Origin: Niebla homalea
Lineage: Eukaryota; Ascomycota; Lecanoromycetes; Lecanorales; Ramalinaceae
DNA length: 64,000 bases
Reading direction: 5' to 3'
Assembly: GCA_019925105.1 (NCBI GenBank)
Contig: JAHGAU010000001.1
Coordinates: 372,001-436,000, forward strand
Positions 1-10,571 of this stretch are shown in pieces. The notes beneath the pieces were generated by a model, which did no database searches, was not told the DNA's origin, and saw only the letters and a program-made list of their open reading frames with translations. The first letter of the stretch is position 1; each line of letters begins with the position of its first letter. The translations under genes and the position numbers were made by a program.

Positions 1-3000
1 ATAAAAGATTATTATATAAAAGAATCATAAATTTAAAATAATAATTAATTTAATTTTTAATACGGAAGGGGTTATTAATATAGTTATAATATATAAGTTA
101 TAAAAGGATTTAAAATATAACTCAGATTATATATTAATATAAATAACTTTAAATTAAACCGTTAATATGACCCTATTATTACCGGTAAGGAGGGCGTGGA
201 AAACAGTTAAGGAAATAGAGGTTTATATAAAAACGGAGGAGACGGTAATATAGTTCGCAGACCTCCTTTAATTAAATAATAAAAATTAAATTAACTTTAT
301 AAAGTGAATAATAAAAATATTAAATAAGGTAATTAATAAGACTATTTTAATAATAAAACCCTCTTAAAGAATTAAAACCTATTAAAATAAAGGGTATATA
401 ACTACGATTATAAAAGTAAAAAGGTTAATTAAGTAAACTTTTAAGTATAAAAATTAAAAGATATTTAATTAATTAATGGTTACTTAAAAGGAAAAAAAGA
501 AAACTATTAAGAAAATTAAGTAAATATACTTTTAGTTTACGGTATATAATTTAATAATTTTACCTTATAGTATTTAAAAGCTAATAAAGTATAATAAAAA
601 ATAAAATAGGAAATTAAAGTTTATCCTTAAACTCCCGCCTTTTAAAAAACCCGATAATATATTAATTAATACCTTTAACGGTAAGATTAAGGCCCTTAAA
701 GGAGCATTTTTCCCCCCTTTATTAAAAGTTAACTTAAACGATATTAACGGCGTTACGTACTTTGACTTTATATTAATAAATAAAGTAATAATATAAGATA
801 TAATAATTAAAGCGATTAATAAATTAAAGAAAAATAAAACCCCGGGATTAAATAAGATTCTTAATAGATTCCTAATAATAATAACCTTGCCGTTTAAGAA
901 GGTTTTTATTTATTTTTTTAAGTATATTTTAACGTCGGCTATTACTTATATAAATTTAAGGAGATAAAAATAATTATCCTTAAAAAGCTTATTAAGCCGG
1001 ATTATTTTAAAATAAAGTTTTATAAACCTATTATACTCCTATATACGCTGGGGAAGACCTTAAAAACGGTAATAACGAAAATCCTTAATAACTATATAGA
1101 AAATTATAGACTTCTCCTTAATTAATAAATAAGAATAAAAAAAAGTTAATTAATAAAAATAGCCCTTAAAGGATTAATTAACAACATATATATAATATAA
1201 GGTTACGGGAAAAAGTATATTACGAATCTTCTTTCCTTCAATATTATAAATATTTTTAATAAAATAAACCATTAAAGATTACTATATAACTTAAAGAAAA
1301 AAAGGATATTATCCTTCTTAATTAAGTAGATAAAGAGTTTTTTAAGTAACTAAGTTACGTTAATTAACCTAAAATAGAAAATAAGCTTAATAAAGCCTAT
1401 TATAACCGGGATTCCATAAGGATTGTTTATTTTTTTTATATTATTTTTATTCTTTAACGGTTTATTAATCGAGGAACTTATTAAATTAAAATAAAAGGTT
1501 TAAGTTAAAAACTTTATTAATAATATTTATCTTTTAACCTATAATACTTTTATACGTATAAATTATCTGAAACTAAAATAGGCTTATAAAGTTTATTTTT
1601 AATAAATAAAAACCTATAAAACTTAATTTATATTATATAAATATAAATATATTTATATAATTAAAAGCCCGAGGTTATATAATATAATAATTATAATAAA
1701 CTTAAATAAAGTTACGGTAAAGCCGGATATTAATATTAAAGTCTTTAACCTTTAAATAAATAGGAAACTTAATTAAAAAAACTATATAAGAAAAATTTAA
1801 AAGAAAATAACTTTATAGGAAAAAGGCTTTATTTATTTCGTTATATTAATATAAGGAATTACGTTATAAAAGGCCCGGATTATTTACCAGGTTATAATAA
1901 AGTTAATTATAATATATATTCTAACTATTTAATATATACTTAAGGGTATTTTGGGATATAAAAAAAGAGTTTATTTAAATATTATAGAAAGTCCAGAATT
2001 AACATTTAAAAGTAATTAACGGTACTTATAAAATAATCTTTATCCCGGTATTAAAATTTAAAATCTTTATACCGTTAATTAAGGTTTTATTAAATTAAAT
2101 AATTACTTAAATAAAATTAAAAAAATATATATACTTAATTATAATAATAGGAAACGGGCGGATCCGCTAGAATCTTAATAAATTATAAGTTAAAAAGAAT
2201 AAATTAAAAATATTTATCCTTTTTCCTATTAAAATAAAGTAAGAATAAATTAAGAAAACAATTAATCTTACCGGTATCCTAAAGGTTAATTTAAGTATAT
2301 ATATAAACTTCCATTAAGTATAAAAAAAATTAAAATTAAAAAGATTTAAAAAGTAAAAATTATAGTAATTACCTTATAAGTTATAATAAAATAAATTAAA
2401 CGTTAATGAAAATATAATTACTTTATACCTTAAAGTTATTATTATTAAATTTTTAATAATAAAAAGATTATTAATAAGTATTTCCGCCGTTATAATACTA
2501 TAAAAAAGGGTAATAATATATTAACGATTTAACTCCGGACGGATAAGAACGGTTTAATTTATTTCTTATTTATTATATATATTAAAGGTTGGATAAACGC
2601 CGGATATAAGTAAAAATAAAAAAAGTAAAACGTTATATACGTTTTTATTTCTTATTTTTTATTTACGGAAATTAAGTTAAGACTTATAATAAAAGTTAAT
2701 ATTTATAATTATTATTAAATATTATTTATAAAATAAAGTATTTAAGTAATTATAAGGTTTATAATATTTACCGGATTATTATTATAATTTAGCCTTATTA
2801 TAGAAATAAATAAGGTTATTAAAGACCTTACGGAGAAAGCTTATTATTGGTTAAGGAAGAAAAAAAGAAACGGAAACCGGTTATATTAATTATATAAACC
2901 GGAAAGTATCTTTTATAATTATAAAGATATAATAATAAATACTTATTAAAAATCTTTAAAAAAGTTAACGGCAATAATAATATAAAAGGGATATATATTA

Positions 3001-3369
3001 AGTACGTAAGTATTAATAAGGATATTTAAAAATATTTTATAAGGTTAAAATAATATAAATATATAAAAAAGCGGAAAAATAACGAACTTAAAAGTAGCCC
3101 CTATAAAGATATAATCGTAATATTATAGATTTTCTTAAGGGAGTTAAAACATAAAAAGTATATAAATAAATTATTACTTTTTAAATAACCGTTAATATCC
3201 TTTACCTTAAGGGATAAAGGATAAAGGCCTGGTAAATACCGGTTTTTATCCTAACGTTACGAGTATTAGGTTTTTACGGTTACCAGCAAAACCAAAAGGC
3301 CGCGTATTAAAGAACGCCGGAATTAGCTTAACTAGACCCGTAATATAAATCAATCAATCAATCAATCAA
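1..3369 (+). mobile_element. Tad-like LINE, 3' part, RIP-inactivated
   Basis: Despite many stops, conceptual reading of about 950-1560 gives blocks of a LINE reverse transcriptase. These are a KPDYFKIKFYKPI-like stretch matching the usual KPxDYxxPKxYRPI, then LYTLGKTLKTVI, then a GIPxG stretch and FINNIYLL in the place of the FxDDxxLL catalytic motif. Both aspartates read as asparagine, as expected from G-to-A RIP. The element ends in a short CAAT tandem at about 3349-3369, the kind of simple 3' tail found in Tad1-type elements. The 5' end is cut by the window start. A second copy of the same 3' end lies reversed at about 19951. Confidence 0.75.
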
Positions 3370-4241
3370 ATTATAAATACTTAAGTTCTTATATTATCCT
3401 TAAATAATATTATTCTTCTTATAAATTAAACGTTTTAAATACCTTTTAAGCTTATTTTATTTTTTATTAAATAATTTAACCCGTATCCCGGTTAAAAAGA
3501 AATTATTCTTATTAAAATAAATTATTTTACCCTTTAAGTAAGCTTATTATTATGAATAAAAAAATATTAAGGAGTAAAAGCTTAAAGAAATTATTAATTC
3601 TTAATGTATTAATTAAAGATAAAAACTATAATATAAAGTTAAATAAATAAATTTATCCCCGGATAATACTTAATATTATATTAATATTAAAGAATTCCTT
3701 TATACTTAAGGATTAAAAAAGGTTTTCTATAAAAAATACCCGGATAAACTTAAATTACGGCCCGGAGATTTAAATAATATAATAAGATTTTAAATAGCCT
3801 TTAAAAGTTACCCTAAATACTTAAAGTAAATAATAATTTTTCCGGGGATAAAACTTAATATCGTAAATTATATATTACGTTTTTATTAAGCTTAAGGGCC
3901 CTTAAGATAGCCTTATAGCTCTTTAAAGTTATTAAAATAATTACTATTGATATTGTTTACCTATATAAACCCTATACCCCCTTATTAATATAAATTTAAT
4001 ATATAAGATAAAAAAGTTAAAAAAAATATTTTAAAAAAGAGGTAAATCGTAAAAAACGATATCTGCCCCGGAACCCCCCGGATGAAATCGCGTTTTAAAG
4101 CTTATTATAGGGGTTACTTTTATATTATTTACCCGGCCAATTAATAACGGGTAAGCTGGGTAATCTGCGACTCTTACGTTATTTACCCGGTTAATCAATA
4201 ACGGGTAAATTAAGTAATCTATAATTCTTATATTAATTACC
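3370..4241. repeat. RIP-degraded unidentified DNA ending in palindromic TTACCCG repeats
   Basis: No gene or recognisable element was found in 3370-4120; it is AT-rich and full of stops. From about 4130 the sequence carries repeated TTACCCGG...CGGGTAA palindromes of about 26 bp, spaced about 60 bp apart. The same motif resumes right after the LTR element that ends at 7932 (about 7932-8010) and again at 8667-8745. The LTR element therefore inserted into this repeat array. Confidence 0.5.
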
Positions 4242-7200
4242 TGTTACGGTATGGACCATGGAAGGATTCCTTGGCACGGAGCGGACTTACCTTGTTCCGG
4301 TGCTTGGCGTATATACTTATATTTCCTACCTTTATAGCTAGATAGCTACTTATTATATATATTATACCTACTTACTTTATATACTTTATATATATCGTAA
4401 TACCTTTATTATAAGCTTCTTCAGCTGGTTTAATTATATTATCCTCGATATTGTTATATTTATTAGCTCTTAAATTGGGATCTGGATCATTTTTAACCCC
4501 TTAAACCTGTCATGGTTCCAAGTAGCCTTGCTCCCAGGCTCGGCCTACTTGCCCCATGAGGACTAGCTCCCGGGGGGTCTTGGCGCATACACCTACTATA
4601 AGTATACTACCTGTATTATAGTTACCTTTATAGCTATTATTCATTTATTACTTAACCTATTTCATATTAGTACCTTAATATAATAATAATTATCCGTTAT
4701 TATATTACGACGTTATAATAATTAAATTATAAGAACCCGGGCTTCTTATCGCTAGGAATAACCGGGTTATCATTAAGTTTAAGTTACTCAGTAAAAGACT
4801 ATAAAGTTTCCTATCCTACTTATACTATATTACCTTAAATGATAAGGAAATTATATTGTTTTTATTAATTAAGACGTTTCAATACCGTCAAACTATTATT
4901 AAGAACGTAAGTTACTTAATAAAAGATTATAAAGATTTTTACCCTATTTATTTTATTTACTTTATTACTTTATTACCTTAATATTTATATTATAATACTT
5001 AAATTACAATCTATATTATAAATAACTTAAATTATAACTTAAATATAAAAGAGGACGATATTATTGTTTTATTATTAAATAATTTACGTTAATAAATTAA
5101 AAATCTTACCGTAATAAATAAGGAGTTATAATTTTAATTAAATTTAATAAATTAATAATTTAATATTATACTTATTTATCTTTATAAATCTTAAGATATC
5201 CACTAAAATAATAATAAAAAACTTATATCTTAAAATAAATAGTTTATTACTTAGAACGTAAAGCTTATTACTTAAATTATTAAGCTTAAAGAATAATTTA
5301 ATAATATTATTAAAGAAAAAACTATATAAGATATTTATAACTTAAATAACGAAGACGTTATTACCGGTATTAAAGCTTTAATCCCAAAGATTAAAAAATT
5401 ATTTATATTACGTAACGTACGTACTCCGCGTACTCTATAATACTCTCCGTAACCTGGGTTTATCCCTATATAAGGAGCGAATAAGAAATACTTAAACGTA
5501 TTGTTATTCCGCGGTTAAAAGGAATAATAAAATAATTAAAGATTATATTTTAACTTAAAATTCCGTTAAAATACTATATTCTTTACTTATAAGTCCGATA
5601 AAATAAACTATATCCGCGATTATTATAAAAATAATATATTTAATTTACTTAAAGTTTAAGCCGATTTACTCTTAAATAACTTATATATTTTATTAACTTA
5701 AATAATTAAAAATTTAAATAGTATATTTAATATATATAATAAAGTTTTTATATATAATATTTAATTATATTTATTAAACTTTAATATAAGTAAAAAGAGC
5801 AAAAAAAATAAGATATTTAATAAGTTTTATATTTAATTTTTAATTATAATTATGCTTTTAAGTTATTTTAAGCTTTATAAAATTTTAGCCTTACGTAAAC
5901 TCCTTATTTTAAAGCTTCGTTATTAAATTACGGACGGCTTTATTTTTATATTATATCGTTAATTTATTAATTATTTACGTTAATATAATCTTAACGTATA
6001 TTAAGTTAAAAGTATAAGTTTTTAAAGTCGATTTTAATTATTTTAATCGATTTAAATATTATTAAATAACGATCTTAAAAAGATTATTAAAAATAAATTT
6101 AAAATTATTTACCTTAATTACTTTAAAGATAAGATTTTACGTTATAAGCTATATATTAAGTATTTAAAATTAAAATATTTATTTATTTATACCGGTATAT
6201 TTTATAAGGGCTCCGTATTACTTTTATATAATAAAGCTAGGAAAGTCTTAAATACTTAAAACTAAAATAATCCTTAATAAACCCATTAATAAATAATAAA
6301 TAAACTTATTTTAAAGGTATTTAATTCTTTTATAAAAAATTATAGTAATAATAATAATAGTTACTTACCTTATATTAAGCCTTTTTTCGGTTAGAAAGTA
6401 AACGACCCGGTTATTTATCGGAGAATATATTAATCGATTTAATTCCCGTTAATTTTTTATTATTTTTTTCTCGATTTTTCTTAATATACGATTTACTCGG
6501 CTTTTATATAAATTACTATAATACCTTAAAGTAATCAATAATATTTCGTTATCGTTAAATCTATGGTATCCCTAGCCCCGGAAATGGATAAATAAAATAA
6601 TTAACTTATAGGAGTTTACCGTCGTCGAGGGGGATCGTATTATGGTTCCAAGTAGCCTTGCTCCCAGGCTCGGCCTACTTGCCCCATAAGGACTAGCTCC
6701 CGGGGGGTCTTGGCGTACACACCTACCATGAGTGCACCACCTGTATTATAGCTACCTTCATAGCTATTATTCATTCATTACTTAACCTACCTCATATCAG
6801 TACCCTGACAAAACCTCACCTATAAGATCCAAGGCTTTATCTACTTTATTAGTAAGCTCACCAGCTAGCTGCTTCTCACCCAAATCCTACCTTATTATTT
6901 ATAACCTTTACATGAGATTTATACCTCTTAAATCTTTTACTTTATTAAAATCAATACCCTCCTCCAAAGTGTTACTACCCAAGGTATTACCACCTATAAC
7001 ACTTAAAGACCTCTTCAACCGATTTATACCCAAATTAAGTATATTACCTTTGAATTTACCCTTACGAGTTAAATCACCTGCTTCGTTACTTTCACCTGAA
7101 AAGTCTACCCTAAATTCCTTAATATAAAAACCGCCATTAAAATAAGAGCCTTAAAATATATATAATATATTTAAGTTCTATAATAACTCTATAGAAATTA

Positions 7201-7932
7201 TATAATTAATAAAATAAGACTTTAAAGATTATATAAGCCTTATAAATTAAGCTTTAAATATAATAAAACAATAATAGGAATAAAAAGAAAACGATAATAA
7301 TAACTCCGACTTTAATAATAATAACGATTCCAACTTTAATAACGACGACGACTCCGACTTTAATAATGACTCCGACTCCGACTTTAACGATAACGTCCCT
7401 ATAATATAATAATTACGAGTTTATTAATAAGTAAGAGCGGGACTAAATAAGAAATACGACTTAATAATACCTTGGAGATTACCTTTTTAAGCGATTTAGC
7501 TTAATCGCAACCCTTAAAAGTCACGATTATTACCCGGGTAAATCACGATAATTATTCGGCTTATACGTTTTTCGGTTTTTCAATACGCAATTCTTACGGC
7601 CCTTTATTTCTTAATAAACATTTATTCAATTAATATAATCTATATACTCGGAGCTTCCCCTTAATTATTTCTACTACCGAGTATATTAATATTTATAGTA
7701 TTTTATAGTGGATATGGTATAACGTAAACATCGCTTTTTTCTCTTTTTTGTAGGCATATTATCACGGTATGGATTATGGAAGGATTCCTTGGTACGGAGC
7801 GGACTTACCCTGTTCCGGTACTTGGCGCGTATACTTATATTTCCCACCTTCATAGCTAGATAGCTACTTATTATATATATTATATATATATTATACCCAC
7901 TCACTTCATATGCTTTATACATGTCCGTGATA
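4242..7932. mobile_element. Short LTR retroelement (family B), interrupted by a nested LTR element
   Basis: Two direct LTRs, 4242-4402 and 7760-7932, begin TGTTACGG or TATCACGG and end TCGTAATA or CCGTGATA. They are RIP variants of TGTCACGG...CCGTGACA. The 3' LTR is about 12 bp longer because a TA run has expanded. The element is flanked by a perfect 5-bp TSD, TTACC (4237-4241 and 7933-7937). Removing the nested insertion leaves only about 1.4 kb, too short for a pol gene, so it is non-autonomous. Part of its 3' interior (about 7470-7600) resembles the interiors of other LTR elements here at about 10400-10480 and 25960-26060. Confidence 0.85.
4508..6810 (+). mobile_element. 2.3-kb LTR retroelement (family A), copy 1, nested
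   Basis: The LTRs at 4508-4680 and 6638-6810 are each 173 bp, start TGTCATGG or TATTATGG and end TAATA or TGACA. A perfect 5-bp TSD, AAACC, lies at 4503-4507 and 6811-6815. A purine tract of the GAGGGGGATCG kind sits just before the 3' LTR, as a polypurine tract should, and gives the orientation. The interior (about 1.96 kb) has no open frame. A second copy of nearly the same length lies at 33442-35747. It is too short for gag plus pol, so it is non-autonomous. It inserted into the family B element after that element had landed. Confidence 0.9.
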
Positions 7933-8102
7933 TTACCCGGTTAATTAATAACGGGTAAGTTAGGTAATAACTTAACCTTATTTTAATTACTTAATTAATT
8001 AATAACGGGTAAAAGGGGTAATTTTAAGTTTAAAATTTTTTTTCCTTTTTAATATACTTATAAGCTTAAGGGCGAGCCTTTCTTAAGGGGGGGGATAATA
8101 TT
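7933..8102. repeat. Palindromic TTACCCG repeats and polypurine-like tract
   Basis: This continues the sequence interrupted by the family B element: two TTACCCG/CGGGTAA palindromes followed by a run of nine G residues just before the solo LTR at 8103. The same order (palindromes, AT-rich spacer, G-run, TAATATTAGGG) recurs at 8666-8830, so the two stretches are duplicates. Confidence 0.55.
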
Positions 8103-8448
8103 TGTTAGACTGACTCCGCTAGCGGCACGCCGGCGGGATTAATAAAGGTAGGTATAGAAGACGTAACGTTATAGTCTGGATACTTAAGTATTATTTTAAT
8201 AAGTAAATTAATAATAAGATTAATTCTTAAGGAACTTAAAAAGAATTAAGGTATAATTTTTACTTAAGGTAAAGGTAATAATTACCCCGCTTTACGCCTA
8301 TTAAATTACGGCTTATAAATAACGTATATTAAGGCCGTTATTAAAGCCCTTTATTAAGGCTTTTTGCCAAGGCCTAACGGCCTACCTTGGCGCAGCAGTA
8401 TGGCGCACCACTGTAGCGCCGGCGCAGAGATGGCGCTAGCTGCTAATA
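8103..8448. mobile_element. Solo LTR (family D), copy 1
   Basis: A 346-bp sequence starts TGTTAGACTGACTCCGC and ends GCTGCTAATA. It is flanked by a perfect 5-bp TSD, ATATT (8098-8102 and 8449-8453). It splits a G-run/TAATATTAGGG junction that is intact at about 8820-8840, which shows the empty-site state. A related copy of 333 bp lies at 15337-15669. Both keep unusually GC-rich patches such as GGCGCCGGCGCAG, perhaps because they are too short to be strongly RIPped. No internal region or second LTR is adjacent, so this is a recombination product. Confidence 0.88.
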
Positions 8449-8449
8449 A

Positions 8450-9046
8450 TATTAGGGTTTAAGGATATTGGTAGCTAAGGTGCAGGCGCTACCGGGCCTA
8501 CCCCGGGCTTGGCCCGGGCTTAACCCGGTATAAGGAGTGTCACCGACTAAGTATATCAGGGCCTTCGGCCCCTTTACTCCTTTACCTTCTATACTTTAAT
8601 ATCTTTAATTATACGCAATATACCCTTTGCCTTCCAACTACCCCAGAGGGGCTTGCATTCTAATACTTACCCGGTTAATTAATAATAAGTAAGCTGGGTA
8701 ATCTACGACTCTTACGTTATTTACCCGGCCAATTAGTGACGGGTAAAAGAAGTAATTTTAAGTTCAAAATTATTATTTTTTCAGCATACTTATAAACTCG
8801 AAGGCGAGCCTTTTTTAAAGGGGGGGGTAATATTAGGGTTTAAAAGTATTAGTAACTAAGGTACAGGCCCTACCGGGCCTACCCCGGGCTTGGCCCGGGG
8901 TTAACCCGGTACGAGGAGTATCACCGACTGGGTATATCAGGGCCTTCGGCCTCTTCACTCCTTTACCTTCTGTACTTTAATGTCTTTAATTATACGCAAT
9001 ATACCCTTTGCCTTCTAACTACCCCAGAGGGGCTTACATTTTAATA
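8450..9046. repeat. Two 216-bp LTR-like direct repeats separated by 165 bp
   Basis: The segments 8450-8665 and 8831-9046 are both 216 bp and align throughout. They start TATTAGGGTTTAA and end TTCTAATA or TTTTAATA (TGTTAG...CTAACA before RIP). The 165-bp spacer contains TTACCCG palindromes and ends in a G-run next to the second repeat, as a polypurine tract would. The stretch before 8450 resembles the spacer, so the arrangement is spacer-LTR-spacer-LTR. This could be a tandem array made by unequal exchange or a minimal LTR element. No flanking TSD was found. Confidence 0.7.
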
Positions 9047-9500
9047 GATGGGACGGTTTTTCAATTCACTTATCCCATCCCGCGTGGGACGGGATAAAGT
9101 TAAATCCCATCCTATCCTATTCTTATCCCGGCGGGATGGGATCAGGATATATTAAGATCTTAATTCTTAACGACGTTAACCGTATTAAGTGAATAATTTA
9201 CTTTTAATATTTAATTTTTTGATTTTTTTTCTGGGTTTTTTAATATATATAGTAATTTTTATACTATAAATAATAAGCTTAAGATCTTAATATATCCCGA
9301 TCCCGTTTTATCCCATTCCGTATTAATACGGGATGGGATTATATTCACTTTATCCCGTCCTATCCCTATCCCGTCCCTATCCCGTGGGATATATCCCGTC
9401 CCGCTTGCCGGAGTACTTATAAATACTAAATAATTAATTAAATCTACTGCTGGAAGCGGGACGGGATGGGACGGTTTTTCGATTTATTTATCCCATCCTA
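9047..9500. mobile_element. MITE-like palindromic element with GGGACGG-rich ends
   Basis: The ends consist of repeated GGGACGGGAT and ATCCCGTCCC blocks in inverted orientation (about 9047-9145 and 9300-9415), separated by an AT-rich core that contains matching AAGATCTTAA stretches. A further copy of the left end begins at about 9457. A degraded right-end copy lies at 26827-26960. There is no coding capacity. The structure suggests a small TIR element, but no target-site duplication was fixed. Confidence 0.55.
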
Positions 9501-9525
9501 CGTAGGATAAAATAAGGTTATTAAG

Positions 9526-9639
9526 GGTAATAAGGGTGATAAGGGTAATAAAGGTAATAAGGGTAATAAGGGTGATAAGGGTGATAAGGGTGATAAGGGT
9601 GATAAGGGTGATAAGGGTGATAAGGGTGATAAGGGTGAA
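9526..9639. repeat. AAGGGTGAT minisatellite, left part
   Basis: About a dozen tandem copies of a 9-bp unit, AAGGGTGAT with AAGGGTAAT variants, run up to the LTR at 9640. Related GGGT-rich repeats resume after 15222, so the array was split by the LTR composite. The regularly spaced G3 tracts on this strand could form G-quadruplexes. It is not the telomere repeat TTAGGG. Confidence 0.85.
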
Positions 9640-10571
9640 TATTACGTGCAAGCAGTACAATAGGCATAGCGCAAGGGCATAGGGCTATGAATGCTTGGCG
9701 CGCACCTACATAAGTAGCAATACCGTTTATAGTTATAATCCAGGCAGTTACTACTCTACCCTTAATACCTATACTTCGTCTTTTTCCTTAATAAATAATA
9801 ATAATAATTAAGTTCCGATTCTACTTATATCGTTATATATAAGAAGGATTATAGATATACCCTTATTAACCGGTAAACTATAGTACGTAAAGTACTTAAT
9901 TTAATAAACTACCGACTTCTAGGCACCCTTTAATTAACGGACTATATACTATACGTAATATACCTATACCTGGAGTAATAAATTAGTGGATAATATGCTT
10001 TTCTGCAATAACTCCTCACTTTTAAAGACCTATGGATACGGCAGTCAGCCACCAACTTTACCTCCGGAATTTTATTGCTTATAATAAACAATAAAGACTT
10101 CATATTCGAAGGTCGATAGGGACGTAAGTTAAGCATAACGGGTAGAGAAGGATACTCTAAAATCACACGCCATAGGGTCGGCATAAAGACCTTACCACCA
10201 CATGCCATAGGGTCGGCATAAGGACCTCTCACAACACCTATACGCTTCACGGTTAGCACAAAGACCACACAGGGAGCATACACCACCGTAACGGCAAGAA
10301 CAAGTCATTACTCAGTCCATAGTGCATAACACTTACGGCTTAGCTAACCAAGCAATAAGCATGGATATAAGCAAGGGTAATAAGGATATATACTTACCCG
10401 GCAAAACCGCGGAGATCTCTTTTTTAAACGATTTAGCTTAAATCCAATCGCTCAAAATCCACGACTATTTCCCGGGTCGTGATTCTCGTTAACACCGTCC
10501 ACCCTTACTCCTTAATAACCATATATATAAACAACGTTATCCACGTACTCGGGGCTTACTTTAAGCCACCC

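Noticed and set aside
6912..7127. A 71-codon ORF in the AT-rich block.
   Set aside because: It is low-complexity (P, L, S, K) sequence in the interior of the family B element, where RIP has removed most stops by chance. No family resemblance.
4130..8745. Repeated TTACCCG...CGGGTAA palindromes considered as a CRISPR array or tRNA-like structures.
   Set aside because: The genome is eukaryotic, copies are few and irregular, and the spacers are themselves repeated. No tRNA cloverleaf or conserved arm could be drawn.
9526..9639. Possible telomeric or subtelomeric repeat.
   Set aside because: The unit is AAGGGTGAT, 9 bp, not TTAGGG. The array is internal, with transposons on both sides.
9942..10286. 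A 114-codon minus-strand ORF.
   Set aside because: It lies in the interior of the family E LTR element and contains an imperfect DNA-level tandem duplication. No domain seen.
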